From: Citricoccus sp. K5
GTDB taxonomy: Bacteria > Actinomycetota > Actinomycetes > Actinomycetales > Micrococcaceae
Direction of reading: 5' to 3'
Assembly (NCBI RefSeq): GCF_902506195.1
Contig: NZ_LR732817.1
Location: forward strand, 1,768,985 to 1,832,984
Length of the DNA: 64,000 nt
Made by a program: the position numbers and the translations under genes. Shown here in pieces: positions 62,977 through 64,000 of the stretch (within the stretch, counting starts at the first letter, position 1; each line of letters opens with the position of its first letter). The notes beneath the pieces are model-generated. The model was not told the origin of the DNA, did not search any database, and saw nothing but the letters and a program-made list of their open reading frames with translations.

Positions 62977-63064
62977 CAGCCCTGCAGGTGGGCGCGCCGC
63001 ACTGACATCGGTGGATCCACCCGCCGACGGGCCGCGACCGCAAGACCATCAGGGGGACCCTCCA

Positions 63065-64000
63065 ATGAACGAGAACGAGGTCCCGGGCCAAAACCCGGAC
63101 CAGCAACCAGTCCAGCAGCCGGGCCAGCAGCCTCAGGACCCGAGCCGGCAGCCGGCCCCGCCGGTGCACCAGCCCTGGGGACAGTCACCCTACGGTCCGG
63201 CGGTCAGCCAGTCCCCCTACGGTGCCTATGGCCAGCCCGCGAGCCAGCAGAACCCCTACGGCCAGCAGCCCGGGTACGGGACGCCGTCACGGCGGCCGGG
63301 CATCATTCCGCTGACGCCCCTCGCGCTCGGCGACCTGCTCAGCGGCTCCTTCGCCGCCATCCGCCGCAATGCGGCGGCCGTCCTGGGAACCGCGCTGATC
63401 GTGGCCCTGATCGAGATCGTCGTGTCCGTCTTCGCCACCAACGTGCTCTTCGACGCCACCTACAGCATCATCCTCATGGAGGAGGGCGGCCAGGACCCGT
63501 TCCTCGGTGACCCCCTCACCAACCCGGTCTTCGGCCAGTTGTTCGGATCGATCGCCCTGCTCTTCCTGGGGGCCCTGCTCGCGGCGCTGGCCGGGGTCAT
63601 CGCCAATGGTGTCCTGGCCGTGGTGGTCCTCCGCTCGGCCGCGGGACTCAAGACCTCATTGGGTCAGGCCTGGAAGCTGACCGGCCGTCAGATCTGGTCG
63701 CTCATGGGCCTCGCGCTCGTCTACCTGGTCGCCGGGGCCATCGTCTTCGCCCTGTTCATCGGTGTCTTCGTGGGGCTCGTCATCGCGGCGGTCAGCGAGG
63801 ACGGCGGCATGGCCGCCCTGATGGGCATCCTGCTGTTCGTCCTGACCGTCGCGTCGGTCGTCATCTCCGCCTGGCTCTACATCAAGCTGGTGCTCGCCGC
63901 GGCTGCCTCCGCCGTGGAGCTCAAGGGTCCGTTCAAGGCCATGGGCCGCTCCTGGTCCCTGACCCGCGGCCACTGGTGGCGGACCCTGGGCATCATCCTG
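63065..64000 (+). CDS. Pro/Gln-rich multi-helix membrane protein, partial
   Basis: The frame runs off the right edge after 312 codons. The N-terminal 85 residues are rich in Gln, Pro, Gly and Tyr (SPYGPAVSQSPYGAYGQP). They are followed by TPLALGDLLSGSFAAIRRNAAAVLGTALIVALIEIVV, a DUF7847/glycerophosphodiesterase-membrane-type start. At least four further hydrophobic segments follow, with VELKGPFKAMGRSWSLTRGHWWRTLG at the visible end. GGGGGACC precedes the ATG. It is divergent from mtrA, a common actinobacterial arrangement. The function is not established. Confidence 0.8.
   Translation, partial: MNENEVPGQNPDQQPVQQPGQQPQDPSRQPAPPVHQPWGQSPYGPAVSQSPYGAYGQPASQQNPYGQQPGYGTPSRRPGIIPLTPLALGDLLSGSFAAIRRNAAAVLGTALIVALIEIVVSVFATNVLFDATYSIILMEEGGQDPFLGDPLTNPVFGQLFGSIALLFLGALLAALAGVIANGVLAVVVLRSAAGLKTSLGQAWKLTGRQIWSLMGLALVYLVAGAIVFALFIGVFVGLVIAAVSEDGGMAALMGILLFVLTVASVVISAWLYIKLVLAAAASAVELKGPFKAMGRSWSLTRGHWWRTLGIIL

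Overview
This window is chromosomal DNA of a high-GC actinobacterium, most likely a member of the Micrococcaceae (Micrococcus/Citricoccus/Kocuria/Arthrobacter-like). The evidence is strong GC bias, GTG/TTG starts, WhiB, Rpf, MtrAB-LpqB, Rv3235-family and Rv2578c-family genes, and a long run of genes in an order known from Actinobacteria. I see no insertion sequences, prophage genes, CRISPR arrays or tRNA genes. Species-level assignment is not possible from reading alone.

Layout. 1-660: leader and promoters of an rRNA operon transcribed leftwards; the 16S gene itself lies outside the window. 665-8080 (minus): tyrS, an RNA polymerase-recycling helicase (helR/helD type), a 3-methyladenine glycosylase, then argH and argG. 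8173-10587 (plus): an ankyrin protein, a resuscitation-promoting-factor/LysM protein with a structured leader, and a lipoprotein. 10632-16678 (minus): the complete arginine operon argC-J-B-D-F-R. Both argC and argG have the same paired TATGCA operator. 16788-24381: a quinone oxidoreductase, a 1382-residue Pls/PosA-type membrane NRPS translationally coupled to an M1 aminopeptidase, and, convergently, a phosphopantetheinyl transferase that sits behind pheS-pheT. 28314-35974: assorted housekeeping and accessory genes (LLM oxidoreductase, two MFS exporters, DUF1801, pyroglutamyl peptidase, Rv2578c-like radical SAM protein under a probable LexA box, Nudix hydrolase, GlsB-type membrane protein). 36102-39025 (minus): infC-rpmI-rplT-trmH, with an ATT start and a very long Ala/Pro/Lys tail on IF3. 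39353-42548: DUF1844, a membrane protein, whiB1 and the pdtaS-type kinase. 42558-47492: the large NAD-glutamate dehydrogenase. 47634-52544: an orphan CpaE-like/SAF pair, a small HTH protein, a LysM protein and an Rv3235-family protein. 52541-64000: secA, a YcaQ-like protein, hpf, comF, lpqB-mtrB-mtrA and the start of a proline/glutamine-rich membrane protein.

Functional themes. The arginine genes form one ArgR-controlled regulon with argR as the last gene of the operon, so the repressor is likely autoregulated. The NRPS, M1 peptidase and PPTase form a plausible three-gene island. The adenylation code read by eye is DAESIGTVVK, close to the published lysine code DAESIGSVCK, so the product may be an epsilon-poly-lysine-like or other basic homopolymer. 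The right half (whiB1, pdtaS, Rv3235, secA, hpf, comF, lpqB, mtrB, mtrA) matches the conserved Mycobacterium order Rv3219-Rv3246c with gaps. A recurring design is a TANNNT -10 box placed six bases before the start codon, indicating many leaderless mRNAs.

Limits: all starts, motifs and structures were read by eye; no alignment, folding or database search was run.
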